A DNA stretch of 64,000 nt, taken from NCBI GenBank assembly GCA_966250335.1, contig CBINGZ010000011.1:66495-130494 (forward strand). Direction: 5' to 3'. This document shows, piece by piece, positions 62,251 through 64,000 of this stretch. Position 1 is the first letter of the stretch. The number at the start of each line of letters is the position of its first letter. The notes under the pieces are model-generated. The model was not told where the DNA came from, did no database searches, and saw only the letters and a list, made by a program, of their open reading frames with translations. The stretch is from OLB7 sp966250335 (GTDB lineage: Bacteria; Bacteroidota; Ignavibacteria; OLB7). Made by a program: the position numbers and the translations under genes.

Positions 62251-62300
62251 AGCAGACGATCGTGCAGTTGCTAACAAAATGCTTGCCTGCTCCCGGCATT
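62242..62300. repeat. 14-bp perfect inverted repeat
   Basis: AATGCCGGGAGCAG (62242-62255) and CTGCTCCCGGCATT (62287-62300) are exact inverted copies 31 nt apart. It overlaps the 5' part of the transposase fragment; it may be a relic of insertion or a structured RNA. Confidence 0.6.
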
Positions 62301-62438
62301 CTCGATATCATTATATCGCATTTCGGACAGCAGGTTCCGTTCCATAACGATATGGTCGAGACGGGTTTTTTACCGTTCATCCCTTCTCATCACCAGCGTC
62401 GGCAGCACATCGTTTGTCGGCTCTTTCCTCTCATTTTT

Positions 62439-63503
62439 ATGCAGTATTATCTCCTCGGCAGGGTTCTGTCCAATCCGGCAGAGGCATTCCGTCTGGTTGC
62501 GCTTGTTGTCGTCGTTCTGCTTGCGGCCGGATCGATCGGGTCCGCTCAGGCTGCCGGCGACTCCTCCAGAACGGAAGCGACAACGCCCGATGCGAAGGCC
62601 GACACGGTGATGCCCGCCACCCATATCCTCGCCGTCGGACATTTCAACGGCGATTCCCGTCCCGACACTCTCTTCGGCGGGTTCGACTCGCACATGAACA
62701 TCCGTCCGGCGTTCATCGCGTGGGGAGATTCATCGAAAAAAGGAGGGGAACGTAAGGAACGCACGGAGTTCCGTTATCCGAAATGGATCAGCCTCACCGG
62801 CTCGTCCGCGATTCAACGCATCAACCGTGACGATGGGCTCGACGATATCTGCTTCTATCTCCGGGGAGAGTGTAGAACGCAGGATGTTCGTCAGGATGCA
62901 ACCGATCGCGATGCCGATGGCGCCGATGGTCGCAGTACGAGTCTTCGCGATACGATGCGTGCTGTCGTGATCTTCGGACAGAAGGATCTCGACAAGGTCC
63001 GTGTGATCCATATCGACCACATTGCCGGATTTCAGACCCGCCCCTTCTTCGCTCTCGATCTCTGGAATCAGGAAAAACTGGTGGAACCGAAGGGGCGTGA
63101 TCTCTCCGGCAGAAAGAGTTATGAGCTGGCGGAGATTCTGCTGGAGGACGGGCGGGCTCGCAGGGAATCAGAGGAGCAGCCGGGGATGCTACAGCCGGTC
63201 GCGAGCATGGCTGCGGTCGAGACAGGGGCGGTTATTGCGCCAGATTATCACGTCAGCATCTATCCCAACCCTGTGCCTCGCACCGCCAGCCTCCAGGCGA
63301 GCACGCTTCCCGAGGGTGAGTACCAGGTCGACGTCATCTCCGTCGGCGGCAGCATCGTCCATCAGCAGCATGTCTCCGTCGGGACCGACGGCGGGCTTCT
63401 TCGTCTCCTCGATCTCGATGAGCTGCCCGGCGGATACTACCTTGTTCGCATCGCTTCTCAGAATATCGTCGTCGGATCATACCCCATCATCATTACACGT
63501 TAG
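62439..63503 (+). CDS. Secreted protein with type IX sorting domain, unknown function
   Basis: The start at 62439 (MQYYLLGRVLSNPAEAF) gives 354 aa with a signal peptide hydrophobic core at about 22-37 ending SAQA. The middle part (about 45-230) opens ILAVGHFNGDSRPDTLFGG, an FG-GAP/integrin-like or VCBS-like calcium-binding turn (FNGDSRPD). The last 80 residues form a type A sorting domain (YPNPVPRTASLQA, GEYQVDVISVGG, LPGGYYLVRI). It would be displayed on the cell surface. It precedes the Rhs-like gene by 12 bp. Confidence 0.75.
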   Translation: MQYYLLGRVLSNPAEAFRLVALVVVVLLAAGSIGSAQAAGDSSRTEATTPDAKADTVMPATHILAVGHFNGDSRPDTLFGGFDSHMNIRPAFIAWGDSSKKGGERKERTEFRYPKWISLTGSSAIQRINRDDGLDDICFYLRGECRTQDVRQDATDRDADGADGRSTSLRDTMRAVVIFGQKDLDKVRVIHIDHIAGFQTRPFFALDLWNQEKLVEPKGRDLSGRKSYELAEILLEDGRARRESEEQPGMLQPVASMAAVETGAVIAPDYHVSIYPNPVPRTASLQASTLPEGEYQVDVISVGGSIVHQQHVSVGTDGGLLRLLDLDELPGGYYLVRIASQNIVVGSYPIIITR

Positions 63504-63515
63504 CCAACAGAGTTC

Positions 63516-64000
63516 ATGACGAGAAGATATAGTTCGGTCGCTCTCGCGGCGCTGCTGTCGTGCATCTTTACAGAGCACTCCCTTGCGCAATACTCTCAGG
63601 ATGCCTTCGATCTGAAGAAAACCCAGGAGCTCTACTCCGAACGCGGCACTATGCAGGGCGCCGCCATCAACGTCGACGGCAAGATCACCGTCTCCAACTC
63701 CAACGGCAATGTCGGTTACTCCTATCCTATCTCCTCCAGCTCCGTCGCCGGCTTTCCTCTCGATGTCTCGCTCAACTACTGCGGCTCCGTCGCATTCACC
63801 GCCTACAAACAGTATGATCGACCCAGCCTCACCTTCGATGAGCAGGGCGTGGCCGCCGGTGGAGCCGAGCAGAAAGCCTGGTCGAAGTTCCACCAGAACC
63901 GTCCCGCCTGGATCATCGGCGTCAACGGCTTCGCCGTGCAGGCGCTGACCTCCGGCATTCGGTTCCACTGTGATCCTGTTCGTGTCGATGAAGGGCTCGC
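63516..64000 (+). CDS. Secreted protein with Rhs/SpvB-like opening, 3' truncated by window edge
   Basis: The ATG at 63516 gives an open frame to the window end (161 residues). A signal peptide (about 1-24, LAALLSCIF...SLAQ) is followed by SNSNGNVGYSYPISSS, VAGFPLDVSLNYCGSVAF, which resembles the opening of SpvB/TcaB or Rhs-type surface proteins (typically G...SYPI.lP.GR.GLtP.lsLsYss). The full protein is likely much larger. It follows a type IX-secreted protein in the same direction and may share its transcript. Function cannot be fixed from this fragment. Confidence 0.6.
   Translation, partial: MTRRYSSVALAALLSCIFTEHSLAQYSQDAFDLKKTQELYSERGTMQGAAINVDGKITVSNSNGNVGYSYPISSSSVAGFPLDVSLNYCGSVAFTAYKQYDRPSLTFDEQGVAAGGAEQKAWSKFHQNRPAWIIGVNGFAVQALTSGIRFHCDPVRVDEGL

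Noticed and set aside
1..64000. CRISPR arrays, prophage, restriction or defence islands
   Set aside because: No regularly spaced repeats, phage structural genes, methylases or nuclease clusters were seen on either strand.

Overview
The window looks like a GC-rich chromosome segment from the Bacteroidota/Chlorobiota/Ignavibacteriota (FCB) side of Bacteria, possibly a Kapaibacteria-like lineage; the exact lineage cannot be fixed from sequence alone. The evidence is of three kinds. Two proteins (29061-31139 and 62439-63503) end in C-terminal sorting domains of type IX secretion. A PD40-OmpA protein resembles PorE. At least nine intergenic regions carry the Bacteroidota promoter -7 box TAnnTTTG, several with a -33 TTG element 19-20 bp upstream. 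Unlike classical Bacteroidota, many genes also have clear Shine-Dalgarno sequences. Almost everything is chromosomal core; the only traces of mobile DNA are an IS5-like transposase fragment and a tyrosine recombinase that lacks several catalytic residues.

Layout. 1-1180: the end of a FAD-linked oxidase, then a repeat-rich intergenic stretch with a REP-like element. 1181-6222: a small barrel-like protein, an RmlD-like reductase, ychF, a HAD hydrolase and a NamZ-type (DUF1343) enzyme. 6254-7519: cytochrome oxidase subunits III and IV plus a 63-aa membrane protein. 7618-14745 (minus): VanZ-like protein, NAD(P)HX repair enzyme, comF, a PsbP-like lipoprotein, corA and the recombinase. 14910-18316 (plus): YdjM-like protein, a 44-codon ORF, recO and a DegQ/HtrA protease. 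18391-23781: DUF1015, a 68-aa CxxC protein, an outer-membrane barrel, the PD40-OmpA protein and a DUF2520 protein. 23788-27101 (minus): TPR protein, RNase P RNA, zinc-ribbon DUF164, Nif3, a lipoprotein and tRNA-Ser(UGA). 27181-33490: a lipid-type ABC exporter, a type IX-secreted subtilase and a fused 2-oxoacid dehydrogenase E1.

33750-39794 is a five-gene TolC/MacA/MacB-like efflux system with two permeases. 40188-41391 holds a coiled-coil lipoprotein and a LysM coiled-coil protein. 41541-45125 is a tightly packed phoH-cdaA-pcm-miaA operon. 45228-46690 (minus) is an unrecognised four-TM coiled-coil protein preceded by a three-way-junction RNA with its own promoter, the most interesting candidate for something undescribed. 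47053-48676 holds ssb and an MCE/MlaD protein. 48786-61944 (minus) holds an aspartate-type aminotransferase, a TonB-dependent receptor, dnaE, a family 2 glycosyltransferase and a complete livKHMGF branched-chain amino acid transporter. The right end (62094-64000) has the transposase remnant, a type IX-secreted protein and the start of a secreted protein with an Rhs-like opening.

How it fits together: the core is DNA replication and repair (dnaE, ssb, recO), RNA processing (rnpB, tRNA-Ser, miaA), c-di-AMP synthesis (cdaA), envelope export and surface display (type IX substrates, OmpA-type anchors, TolC efflux, TonB receptor, MCE protein), branched-chain amino acid import beside a fused branched-chain-type E1, and part of an aerobic terminal oxidase.
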